NCBI GenBank assembly: GCA_020638035.1
Contig: JACKJI010000003.1
Coordinates: forward strand, 253,794 to 317,793
DNA from: Hyphomicrobiaceae bacterium
Lineage (GTDB): Bacteria > Pseudomonadota > Alphaproteobacteria > Rhizobiales > Hyphomicrobiaceae
Direction of reading: 5' to 3'
DNA: 64,000 nucleotides
The notes under the pieces were generated by a model that did no database searches, had not been told where the DNA came from, and saw only the letters and a program-made list of their open reading frames with translations. Position 1 is the stretch's first letter. Each line of letters starts with the position of its first letter. Below are positions 44,221 through 52,756 of the stretch, piece by piece. A program made the translations under genes and the position numbers.

Positions 44221-45249
44221 ATGCGATCTCTCTTCAGCGTTTCATTGGCGGTTTCGCTTGCCGGCGTCGCCGCACTTGGCTCCAGCGTCGCTCCCGTGCG
44301 GGCCGACGCGTTGCATGAGGCACCTGCTGCAACAGCAGTCGAAAGCCTGGTTGATGCAACATCAGCGCCCACGACGCAGGGCCACAAGCCGGCGTCGGTC
44401 GTTCGCCTCGCCCAATACAACGACGCCTACCGGCCACCTGCGGACGACAACGCCGCTGACGATGGTTATCGCGCACCGGAGCGTTACAGCAGGACTGACG
44501 ACGTTTATCGGCCGCCCTCAAGTCGCGACGAGTACAGCGGCGGCTCGAGCTACGGCTCGGGTAGCGCCTACAACAGTGGGCCGCCGGTCAACAGCTATGA
44601 TCGCAATCGCGACGACCGCGGCGGCGACGCCTACCAGGGCCGCACCGCTCCGCCGAGCGGTCGCTACGGCGAGCCTTATGCGCCGCCTCCAGGCGATGCA
44701 ACCGCACGCTATGACGCCGATGGCGGCTATCCCAGTCCGCGTGGACCCGACGAGTACGACGATCGCCGCTACTACTCCAAGAACGAGATCATCGAAGCGG
44801 GCCACGGCTTCTTTGGCTCGATCAGCCAAGGCCTCGCCAGTGTCATCGAGCACGCCTTCAAGAAGGCCGGGCGGCCCAACGGCTACATCCTGGGTGAGGA
44901 TGCAGCGGGCGCATTCGTTGCAGGCCTGCGCTACGGCGAGGGGCGCCTCTACACAAAGGATGCCGGCACCCACAAGATCTACTGGCAAGGCCCGTCAGTT
45001 GGATACGATTTCGGAGGCGCCGGCTCCAAGACAATGATTCTCGTATACAATCTGCGCCATCCTTCGGAAGTCTATGAACGCTTTGGCGGCGTGGAAGGCT
45101 CTGCCTATCTCGTCGGAGGTGTGTCGATCCAGTTCCAAAAGCACGGCGATGTTGTTATGGCGCCAATCCGCGCCGGAATTGGCTTACGCCTTGGTGCCAA
45201 TGTGGGGTATTTGAAGTATACCCGCAGACCAACTTGGAACCCGTTCTGA
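44221..45249 (+). CDS. DUF1134 exported protein with long low-complexity N-terminal region
   Basis: 342 residues: signal peptide (to about 28, VRA-D), then about 120 residues (66-185) rich in Tyr, Pro, Asp, Ser and Gly with recurring YRPP/YRAP units (DAYRPPADD, DGYRAPERY, DVYRPPSSRDEY), then the complete DUF1134 domain (187-342) with GHGFFGSISQGLASVIEHAFKKAGRPNGYILG and the terminal LGANVGYLKYTRRPTWNPF. Ordinary members of this family are around 180-200 residues, so the low-complexity part is an addition. The domain has no known function; it is periplasmic and confined mainly to alphaproteobacteria. Confidence 0.85.
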   Translation: MRSLFSVSLAVSLAGVAALGSSVAPVRADALHEAPAATAVESLVDATSAPTTQGHKPASVVRLAQYNDAYRPPADDNAADDGYRAPERYSRTDDVYRPPSSRDEYSGGSSYGSGSAYNSGPPVNSYDRNRDDRGGDAYQGRTAPPSGRYGEPYAPPPGDATARYDADGGYPSPRGPDEYDDRRYYSKNEIIEAGHGFFGSISQGLASVIEHAFKKAGRPNGYILGEDAAGAFVAGLRYGEGRLYTKDAGTHKIYWQGPSVGYDFGGAGSKTMILVYNLRHPSEVYERFGGVEGSAYLVGGVSIQFQKHGDVVMAPIRAGIGLRLGANVGYLKYTRRPTWNPF

Positions 45250-45302
45250 CGGCACCGGGGCGCGAAACGAAGTTCCGCAGCGCCGGCATCTGAACAGCAG
45301 GG

Positions 45303-46910
45303 ATGGTCGGGGTGCACGACGGCAAGGTCGTGCAAGCCGTCCGGCTCGGCGAAACGTTTGGGAACCTGCGCGTGATCACCATCCAGTCCGCTATGCTCGT
45401 GGCGCTGGGCCTGCTGTCGGCGGGATTTGTCGTCCTGCTTATCCTGCCGTTCTACCGTCGCCGCGTCGAGCGCCTGTCAGCCGAAGAGCTCAAGCGCCGG
45501 TTGCCGATGACCGAGGCAGAGATCCGCGCCGATAAGGACCGCCTGCGCGCGGAATACGCGATCCGCATCCATCAGCTTGAAAGCCGCGTCGACGACGCCT
45601 CGCATCAGGCCGCGCGTCAGCGCATCGAACTCAATCGCCGTGATGGTGTGATCAACGGCTTGCAGAGTGAGATCGCGGATTTGCGCGGCACGTTGGAGGA
45701 GCATGAGAACGCTCGCCGCGTGCTCGAGCAGACGATCACCGATCGGTTGCCGAAAGTGGAGGAGCGGCTTGGCCATGCCCGTCAGCTTCTGCACGATCGC
45801 GACGAGGAAATCGAGAGGCTGACGCGCACGGCCGACCAGACGGCCCGGTCGCTTGAAGAGGCGCGTCAGATCAACACCCAGCAGCGCGACGAGCTGATGC
45901 GTTCGAGCGCGACGCTCGCGTCTCGCGCCGCCCGCAATCGTGACCAGCTCGCAGATCCGCGCTTCGACGGCGAGGTGGCGCTGCGTTCGGAGATCGAGGC
46001 CTTGCGCGCGCGTACCCGCGAGCAGGCGGAGATGATCACGCGGTTGCAGGGCCTGCTGGTGCGCGGCGGCAAGACCGCAGAGGCTAAGGCGAATGGCGAA
46101 GAGGGTTCCGCTGCGAGCGATGATGACGGTGGCCTGAAGGATCGCGAGATCGCCAGCCTGCGCCGCCGGTTGACCGAGGCCGAGAACGCCTTGCGGACGG
46201 CGCAGACATCGGCCGAAGCCGGCAAGGCCGGCCAGCAGCTTGCCGACAATGAGAAGCGCGCGTTGCAGGCGAAGAGCGATTCGCTGTCGGTCGAGGTCGC
46301 CCGTCTCAAGGCGTCGCTCTCCATCTACGAGTCGGCCCAGAAGGATGACAGCGCCATCAAGGAATCGAAGGTGGCCATGAAAGCCCGTCTCGGCGCACTG
46401 GAGGCGGAGATCGCGACCCACGACGCAACCATTCAGAGCCTTCGCGCCGAAGTCGCGGCCGCCAACGAGCGCCTCGCCCGCCAGGCAGCCCATTATCGCG
46501 ACGAGTTGCGCCGTCTTGGTGCGGGTACGTTGCCCACCACAGCCGAGACCCGCGATGCGTCAACTTCGGCAGAAGAGCGTCGTCGCCCGTCGCTCGCAGA
46601 GCGCATGGGGGCACCTGTCCGGCCCGCGCTGAAGTCGGTTTCCACGTCGGGCAACGAATCTCGCACAGCCAGCTATCTCAAGGCGCTCTCGGGGCGCGAC
46701 GCCGCAGCGGCACCAGCAGATAACGGGCACACTGCGACGGTGGATGTCGCCGAGGCGGTGCCGGATGCGCCGCAGATCGCCCAGAAGAGCGCAGCAGCCG
46801 CATCGGCTGAATCGCGTGATGCAGCCGCTGCATCGGCGGGCGAGCCCGCGCCGCGCCGCCGCGTCGGTCTCATCGATCGCATATCGAGCGCCTCTAAGCA
46901 TACGAGCTGA
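45303..46910 (+). CDS. Membrane-anchored long coiled-coil protein
   Basis: 535 residues: one transmembrane helix (about 28-50), basic stop-transfer (YRRRVERL), then a heptad-rich region from about 55 to 405 (EIRADKDRLRAEYAIRIHQLESRVD and many similar), and a Ser/Ala-rich, weakly conserved tail ending in a conserved-looking RRRVGLIDRISS. No enzymatic motif. Similar proteins of unknown role accompany DUF1134 genes in related genomes only as far as I recall. The exact start (ATG 45303 or GTG codons to 45372) is unsure. Confidence 0.72.
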   Translation: MVGVHDGKVVQAVRLGETFGNLRVITIQSAMLVALGLLSAGFVVLLILPFYRRRVERLSAEELKRRLPMTEAEIRADKDRLRAEYAIRIHQLESRVDDASHQAARQRIELNRRDGVINGLQSEIADLRGTLEEHENARRVLEQTITDRLPKVEERLGHARQLLHDRDEEIERLTRTADQTARSLEEARQINTQQRDELMRSSATLASRAARNRDQLADPRFDGEVALRSEIEALRARTREQAEMITRLQGLLVRGGKTAEAKANGEEGSAASDDDGGLKDREIASLRRRLTEAENALRTAQTSAEAGKAGQQLADNEKRALQAKSDSLSVEVARLKASLSIYESAQKDDSAIKESKVAMKARLGALEAEIATHDATIQSLRAEVAAANERLARQAAHYRDELRRLGAGTLPTTAETRDASTSAEERRRPSLAERMGAPVRPALKSVSTSGNESRTASYLKALSGRDAAAAPADNGHTATVDVAEAVPDAPQIAQKSAAAASAESRDAAAASAGEPAPRRRVGLIDRISSASKHTS

Positions 46911-47014
46911 AAAGCCGCACGCGCGCCGGTCCGGATCACTTGCGGGTGAGACGGTGAGCTCTGCATGGTCGGCTTCAACGAGCGTCTCGAAGATGGCCCA
47001 GAAGCGTGCCGGCG

Positions 47015-48535
47015 CTACGCATAAAGCCCGGCGTAGGTCTCACGAAGCACGTTCTTCTGAACCTTGCCCATGGCATTGCGCGGAAACGCATCGACGAAAA
47101 TTACCCGCTTTGGGATCTTGAACGCGGCAAGCCGGTCTTTGATGCGCGCAATGACGTCAGCCTCTTTGAGGCTTGCGCCGGGCTCTAACACGATGATGGC
47201 CGTCACGCCCTCGCCGAAGTCGACGTGCGGCACGCCGATGACTGCGCTCTCTGCAACGCCGAGAATGGCGTCGATCTCGCTTTCGATCTCTTTGGGATAT
47301 ACATTGTAGCCGCCGGAGATGACGAGGTCCTTGCCGCGACCGACGATGTGCACATAGCCCGTTTCGTCGATACGTCCGAGATCCCCGGTTATGAAATAGC
47401 CGTCGTCACGGAACTCAGCTTCGGTCTTCTCCGGCATGCGCCAGTAGCCCTTGAAGACGTTGGGTCCCTTCACCTCGATCATGCCAATCTCACCCGGCCC
47501 GAGTTCGCGCCCGCTTTCAGGGTCGGTGATGCGCAGCGACACGCCGGGCAGGGGAAAGCCCACGGCCCCTGGAACACGCTCACCGTCATACGGGTTCGAC
47601 GTGTTCATGCCGGTCTCGGTCATGCCGTAGCGTTCCAGGATGTTGAGACCGGTCTTGGCCGTGAACGCGCGGTGCGTCTCGGCGAGGAGCGGAGCGGAGC
47701 CCGAAACGAACAGCCGCATGTGCCGCGTCGTATCCGGCGTCAGTCGTTCATCCTGGATAAGCCGCACATAGAACGTCGGAACGCCCATCATGGCGGTCGC
47801 CTGCGGCATCACCGCGAAGATATCGTCGGCGTCGAACTTGGGTAGGAAGAGCATCGAGGCGTTGCACCACAGGATAACGTTGGTCGCGGTGAAGAGGCCA
47901 TGGACGTGAAAGATGGGCAGAGCGTGAATGAGCACGTCTTTGCTGGTGAAACGCCAGTAGATCGCAAGAGCCTCGGCATTGGAGGCGAGATTTCCGTGGG
48001 TGAGCATCGCGCCCTTTGAGCGGCCGGTCGTGCCGGAGGTATAGAGGATCGCGGCGATGTCGTCCTCGCTGCGCGGCGCATTGGCAAACGTCGCAGGCTG
48101 GTCTGTTGTCAGGTCCATCAGACTGCCGTCGCCCTCGGTGCCGAGTGTCAGGCAATGCTTTGCGCCGAGGCGCTGCGCGAGTGGTGCCACCTCGCCATGC
48201 ATCTTCGGCCGCACCACGACGATCGTCGGCTCCGCATCGGAGAAGAAATAATCGAGTTCGGCGAGCGTATAGGCGGTGTTGAGCGGCAAGTAGACGGCGC
48301 CCGCGCGCAGGCATGCCAGATAGAGTAGGATCGCTTCGGGTGATTTGTCGGTCTGCACCGCGACGCGGTCGCCTGGTGCGACGCCTGCGGAAACGAGCGC
48401 ATGGGCAAGACGCGCAGAACCCGCTTCGATATCCCGATAGGTCCAGACGCGCCCGTCCCGGGTGATGATGAAGGGCTTGTCCTTTTCGGCCCAGTGGCGT
48501 GACAGCTGACTGTAGAGATCTAGGGCTTCAGGCAT
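47015..48535 (-). CDS. matB: Malonate--CoA ligase (malonyl-CoA synthetase)
   Basis: 506 residues of the ANL superfamily. The AMP-binding P-loop is YTSGTTGRSKGAMLTHGNL, A5 motif YGMTETGMNTSNPYDGERVPGAVG, A7 GYFITGDLGR and the terminal KVQKNVLR with the catalytic Lys. The YWRFTSKDVLIHALPIFHVHGLF stretch and GxVGFPLPGV fit malonyl-CoA synthetase MatB. It turns imported malonate into malonyl-CoA. Last gene of the minus-strand malonate operon with the TRAP genes; matA (malonyl-CoA decarboxylase) is absent from the window. ATG 48535 begins the homology. Confidence 0.85.
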   Translation of the reverse strand: MPEALDLYSQLSRHWAEKDKPFIITRDGRVWTYRDIEAGSARLAHALVSAGVAPGDRVAVQTDKSPEAILLYLACLRAGAVYLPLNTAYTLAELDYFFSDAEPTIVVVRPKMHGEVAPLAQRLGAKHCLTLGTEGDGSLMDLTTDQPATFANAPRSEDDIAAILYTSGTTGRSKGAMLTHGNLASNAEALAIYWRFTSKDVLIHALPIFHVHGLFTATNVILWCNASMLFLPKFDADDIFAVMPQATAMMGVPTFYVRLIQDERLTPDTTRHMRLFVSGSAPLLAETHRAFTAKTGLNILERYGMTETGMNTSNPYDGERVPGAVGFPLPGVSLRITDPESGRELGPGEIGMIEVKGPNVFKGYWRMPEKTEAEFRDDGYFITGDLGRIDETGYVHIVGRGKDLVISGGYNVYPKEIESEIDAILGVAESAVIGVPHVDFGEGVTAIIVLEPGASLKEADVIARIKDRLAAFKIPKRVIFVDAFPRNAMGKVQKNVLRETYAGLYA

Positions 48536-48583
48536 GGGGGATCTTCGATTGCATGAGCGTTGGCGTGCGACACAGTGCACAGA

Positions 48584-49900
48584 TCAGGTGGCCTTGCCCA
48601 TCAACTTGTCGGGCAGCCACGTCACCAGTTCGGGGAAGATTGACAGGATGACAATTGCCAGCGCCATGCACAATACGTAGGGGAGCGAGCCCTTGAGCAC
48701 GGTGCCGAGTGGCACGTCGGGAACGATGCCGTTGATCACATAGAGGTTGAGGCCGACCGGCGGCGTGATGAGGCCGATCTCCATATTGATGGTGAGGATC
48801 ACCGCGAACCAGTAAGGATCAAAACCTGCCTGCGTGATGATCGGCAGCAGGATCGGCGCGGTCATCAGGATCACGGCGACCGGCGGCAGGAAGAAGCCGG
48901 CAACGAGCAGGAACAGGTTGATGATCCCCATCAGCACCCACTTGTTGACGTCGAGGCCCGAGATCCACTGTGCGATGGATTGTGTCACGAACGTCGAGGA
49001 CAACGTATACGCGAACAATTCCGAAGCGCCGATGATCATCATGATCATGATGGATTCGCGGATCGAATCCCGGAACATGGCGATGATCGGCCGGGCCTGC
49101 CACATGCGGTAGATGACGATCACCAGGACGAGACAGAAGAGTGCACCCGCGCCCGCTGCCTCCGAAGGCGTGGCAACGCCGCCGTAGAGCACGAACAGGA
49201 TACCCGCGATGATGGTGAGGAACGGCAGCACCCGCGGCAGCATTTCGAGCTTCTCAGCGAGCGAGTAACGGCGCGTGACGTCCGAAAGCCCGATGCCCTT
49301 CATGCGGCAGGCGATGACGGTCCAGGCCATGAAGAGTGCCGTCAGCAATAGTCCGGGTATGATGCCGGCGATGAAGAGACGCCCGATGGAGGTCTCCGTG
49401 GCGATGCCATAGACGATCATCGTGATCGAGGGCGGGATGAGGATGCCGAGTGTGCCGCCCGCCGCGATCGAGCCCGTCGCGATATCGGCAGGATAGCCAC
49501 GGCTGCGCATCTCCGGGATGCCCATCTTGCCGATTGCCGCGCACGTCGCAGGCGAGGAACCCGACAGGGCCGCGAAGATCGAGCACGCGCCGAGGTTGGA
49601 TAGGACGAGCCCGCCGGGCACCCGATTGAGCCAGCGGTCGAGCCCGGCATAGAGGTCCTTGCCGGCGGGGCTCGAGGCCACGGCCGCGCCCATCAGAATG
49701 AACATCGGGATCGACACGAGCCCGAACGAGTTGAGCCCGCCGAAAAACGTCTCGCCGAGGATCGTCAGCGCGCGTGGCCCGTCGGTCAACAGTAGCGTGC
49801 CAACCGAAACGGCACCCAGTGCAAACGCGATTGGCATGCCGGTAGCGAGCAGAACGAGAAGCCCGACGAGCACGAGCAGACCGATCTCCAGCGGACCCAT
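48584..49900 (-). CDS. TRAP transporter large permease (DctM type)
   Basis: 438 residues with about 12 hydrophobic segments. Typical DctM features: SIPMFILMGAAVASSP, GSSPATCAAIGKMGIPEMRSRGY and the terminal ITPPVGLNLYVINGI. It is the solute channel for a carboxylate driven by a Na+ gradient. The ATG at 49900 overlaps the stop of the small permease (TGATG). Together with the neighbours it most likely imports malonate. Confidence 0.92.
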   Translation of the reverse strand: MGPLEIGLLVLVGLLVLLATGMPIAFALGAVSVGTLLLTDGPRALTILGETFFGGLNSFGLVSIPMFILMGAAVASSPAGKDLYAGLDRWLNRVPGGLVLSNLGACSIFAALSGSSPATCAAIGKMGIPEMRSRGYPADIATGSIAAGGTLGILIPPSITMIVYGIATETSIGRLFIAGIIPGLLLTALFMAWTVIACRMKGIGLSDVTRRYSLAEKLEMLPRVLPFLTIIAGILFVLYGGVATPSEAAGAGALFCLVLVIVIYRMWQARPIIAMFRDSIRESIMIMMIIGASELFAYTLSSTFVTQSIAQWISGLDVNKWVLMGIINLFLLVAGFFLPPVAVILMTAPILLPIITQAGFDPYWFAVILTINMEIGLITPPVGLNLYVINGIVPDVPLGTVLKGSLPYVLCMALAIVILSIFPELVTWLPDKLMGKAT

Positions 49901-50424
49901 CACTCGCCCTCCCGGATCACGGTCAATTCCGAGGCGCTGAGCCGTGCGCCCTTGGTCAGCTTCATCAACTCCGCCACGTACTGCAGGCACAGCGCCGCCA
50001 TGCCGACTGGAAGCGGCAGAAGTGGGATCCACAATGGCAGAGCCCAAACCGTGTCGGTGGTCCAGTTCTTGGCCCAGGCTTCGTGGAAGTAGATCCAGCC
50101 CGAATAGGCGAGCACGGCACAGAAGGCGAGTGAGATGAGACCGCCGGTCAGCTCGAGTGCGAGCCGTGCCTTGCCGTGCAGCATCGTCGGCAGCAGATCG
50201 ACACCGACGTGACCGCGATGCAGGAGCACATAGGACGATCCGAGGAACGTCGCCGCGACGAGAGCGTAGATGACGAACTCCGTCTGCCACACGGTGGAAG
50301 CACGAAACACGTAGCGGATGAGAATCATCTCGCAGACCACGAGCACCGCGGCGGCGAGCAGCATCATCGACAGGATGCCGAGAAACTCCGACATGCGATC
50401 CACCGCACGTGTGAACGCGTTCAT
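49900..50424 (-). CDS. TRAP transporter small permease (DctQ type)
   Basis: 174 residues with four transmembrane helices (about 16-38, 50-70, 88-110, 128-150) and the RYVFRASTVWQTEFVIYALV segment usual for DctQ. It helps dock the binding protein on DctM. The start is ATG 50424 after AGGAG; an upstream frame to 50487 is unlikely. Confidence 0.9.
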   Translation of the reverse strand: MNAFTRAVDRMSEFLGILSMMLLAAAVLVVCEMILIRYVFRASTVWQTEFVIYALVAATFLGSSYVLLHRGHVGVDLLPTMLHGKARLALELTGGLISLAFCAVLAYSGWIYFHEAWAKNWTTDTVWALPLWIPLLPLPVGMAALCLQYVAELMKLTKGARLSASELTVIREGE

Positions 50425-50554
50425 GGACGGGGCTCCTGCGCTGATTGGGGGCTGCGTGCAGTGCTCGCCTGCGCCTGTCACGCGCACATCGCGCTGCGCC
50501 GGGCGATGAAAGAGATGGCCGGCGGCGACCCCCGTCTGCCGCCGGCCGCCCTCG

Positions 50555-51556
50555 CTACTCGACGGCCAGTGCCTTGTCGATCAGCTCCTTGCCGCCCGGC
50601 ACCTTGTCGGCGAAGTTCTTGTAGGAACTGTCCTTGGCGATCGCGAGCCAGGCGTCGTAGTTGTCCTTCGACATCTCGACCACCTCGACGCCGGCCTTCT
50701 TGAAGGCCTCGACCATCTTGTCGTCGAGCTTCTTCGCCTCGCCAAGGAAGTACTGCTCGCTCTTCTTGCCGGCCTCCATGATCGCCTTCTGCTGTTCTGG
50801 CGTCAGGCCGTCGAAGGTGCTCTTCGCCATCAGGATGGGCTCGTACATGAACCACAGCGCGTTGGCGCCCGGTGCGGTCAGACACTTCACCTGCTCGTAG
50901 AGGCGATAGGAGACGAACGAACCCGAGGACGTGTTGGTTGCGTCGAGCACGCCAGTCTGCATGCCCGTGTAGATCTCGGAGGACGGCATCGACGAGATCG
51001 ATGCGCCGGCCGCCACCAGCATCTGCTCGAACGCCGGTCCGGCGGCGCGCGTCACCTGCCCCTTGATGCTGTCGGGCGAGGTGATGCAGCCCTTCTTGGA
51101 GGCGAAAGCACCCGCGAGCCAGGCATCAGCGATGACCTTCACGCCGGCGTCCTCGATGATCTTCTTGATGTCGGTCATGAACGGCGAAGTGTTCATGCGC
51201 AGTGCGCGCTCATGGTTGCGCACCAGCCCCGGCATCAAGGTGGCTGAGAACTGCGGATGGCGGCCCGATGCGTAGTCGAGCGGGAAGGCGGAGATGTCGA
51301 TCTGCCCCTTGGTGAGAGCACCCCACTGCTCCTTCGGCTTCACCAGCGAGGCGCCGGGGTAGACCTGGATCTTCAGACCGACGTTGGCCTTCTCCACCTC
51401 GCGGGCAATGAGCTGCACCATCTCATCGCGAGCATCGCCCTTGCCGCCGGGCCATTGGTGGGAGGCTTTCAGAACCGTTTCCGCCGCGAGCGGTGCGGTC
51501 AACGTGAGAGTTATCGCGGCGGCCCCAGCGAAAGCCGCGCCCTTGAGCGCTTTCAT
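50555..51556 (-). CDS. TRAP transporter periplasmic binding protein (DctP type), probably malonate
   Basis: 333 residues: signal peptide (1-25, PLAAET), mature start VLKASHQWPGGKGDARDEMVQLIAREVEKA, and the conserved carboxylate-binding arginine region GQVTRAAGPAFEQML. DctP proteins bind the substrate carboxylate through this Arg. ATG 51556 has GGAGGAAA. It is the first gene of the operon and follows the operator region at 51661-51689. Confidence 0.9.
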   Translation of the reverse strand: MKALKGAAFAGAAAITLTLTAPLAAETVLKASHQWPGGKGDARDEMVQLIAREVEKANVGLKIQVYPGASLVKPKEQWGALTKGQIDISAFPLDYASGRHPQFSATLMPGLVRNHERALRMNTSPFMTDIKKIIEDAGVKVIADAWLAGAFASKKGCITSPDSIKGQVTRAAGPAFEQMLVAAGASISSMPSSEIYTGMQTGVLDATNTSSGSFVSYRLYEQVKCLTAPGANALWFMYEPILMAKSTFDGLTPEQQKAIMEAGKKSEQYFLGEAKKLDDKMVEAFKKAGVEVVEMSKDNYDAWLAIAKDSSYKNFADKVPGGKELIDKALAVE

Positions 51557-51896
51557 CGATTTCCTCCATGGATGACAACCGCCGGTCGCCCCGGACGGTA
51601 CAGCGTTTCCCCTGCGCCCTTTCTCTGGAGGGCGTATGTTCAACTCAAAACACGACATTGAATGCGATGTCAATCGCATTGTATACAACCAGACATCGTT
51701 TGCGGTACAGTTCGGCGGACGGCTGTAGCAACCCGTTCAGGCGCCGGCGGGAGGAGCTGTTGGCGGGCGCAGCCGCGCACGTTCCTCGGCGTTGCCCGAC
51801 GCCGTTGCGTGATACGGGGCGTGTATCGCGCCCTCAGGCTTCGGGCCCGCCACCGGTAAGCACGGATTTGTTGGTCGGATTGGGATAGCAGGCGAG
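51557..51896. other. Divergent control region of the malonate operon and its regulator
   Basis: 340 bp without a gene between dctP (minus) and the GntR-type regulator (plus), with the palindromes at 51661-51689. Confidence 0.55.
51661..51689. promoter_or_regulatory. Composite operator: 8-bp inverted repeat overlapping TTGTATACAA
   Basis: AATGCGAT (51661-51668) and ATCGCATT (51673-51680) form a perfect inverted repeat around GTCA. Overlapping its right end is the palindrome TTGTATACAA (51679-51688), which fits the GntR FadR-type half-sites T-N-G-T / A-C-N-A and differs by one base at the end from ATTGTATACAAT, the operator reported (from memory) for MatR of Rhizobium leguminosarum. Confidence 0.65.
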
Positions 51897-52559
51897 ATGA
51901 AGAAGGGTTCTTCCGGCTTCAAGGAGCAGCTCGAGGACGACATTGCGACGGGGCGGCTGATGCCCGGCGCGCGCCTCGACGAAGCCTCGCTGGCCACCCG
52001 CTTCGGCGTATCGCGGACACCGGTACGCGAAGTGTTACGGCAACTCGCAGCGCAAGGCCTCGTCGAGCTACGGCCCTACCGCGGTGCCATCGTATCCGCG
52101 CCGGACCCGCGCAGCCTGATGGAAATGTTCGAGGTGATGGCGGAGCTTGAGGCGATGTGCGGACGCCTCGCCGCCCGCCGCCTGACGGACGACCACGAAG
52201 CGCACATCATGGAAACCCTGCAGGCGTGTGCCCGCGCCGCCGAGATCGGAGACCCTGACGCTTATTATTATGAGAACGAACGGTTCCACCGGGCCATCTA
52301 CAAGGCGTCCGGAAACGAGTTCCTTGCCGAGCAGGCGCTCGCCCTGCACAAGCGTCTGGCGCCATTCCGCCGCCTGCAGTTGCGGGCGCGAAACCGTCTG
52401 CCTGGCTCGCAACGCGAGCATGAGGGCATCGTCGCGGCGATCGTATCAGGTGATCCTGACGAGGCCGAGGAAGCGCTTTGGGCTCACGTCGTGGTGCAGG
52501 GCGAGCGGTTTGCCGACCTCGTGTCGTCCCTCGACTACGGAACGCAGCGTTCCGCATAA
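51897..52559 (+). CDS. matR: GntR-family (FCD) transcriptional regulator, MatR-like
   Basis: 220 residues: winged helix-turn-helix (about 5-65; LDEASLATRFGVSRTPVREVLRQLAAQGLVEL) and an FCD ligand-binding domain with metal-binding residues around ENERFHRAIYKASGN and REHEGIVAAIV. Divergent from the malonate TRAP/matB operon, the position of MatR, the malonyl/malonate-responsive repressor of mat genes. The symbol rests on context. Confidence 0.75.
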   Translation: MKKGSSGFKEQLEDDIATGRLMPGARLDEASLATRFGVSRTPVREVLRQLAAQGLVELRPYRGAIVSAPDPRSLMEMFEVMAELEAMCGRLAARRLTDDHEAHIMETLQACARAAEIGDPDAYYYENERFHRAIYKASGNEFLAEQALALHKRLAPFRRLQLRARNRLPGSQREHEGIVAAIVSGDPDEAEEALWAHVVVQGERFADLVSSLDYGTQRSA

Positions 52560-52756
52560 TGGATGGGACTGGGGCCGGTCCGCAGGTGCGATTGCGGGCA
52601 CGCGTTCGGCCCGCCCGTCCGAACACGGCCTTCGGATAGCAGACAACACTGAGTTTGCTCGATTACTATGATCGGACCCGATGGTCCGCACATGCGTCGG
52701 CAGGTTCATCCCGTGCTGCAGCCGGGCGAACTCGTGGCCGAGGCGGGGAGGGGTAC

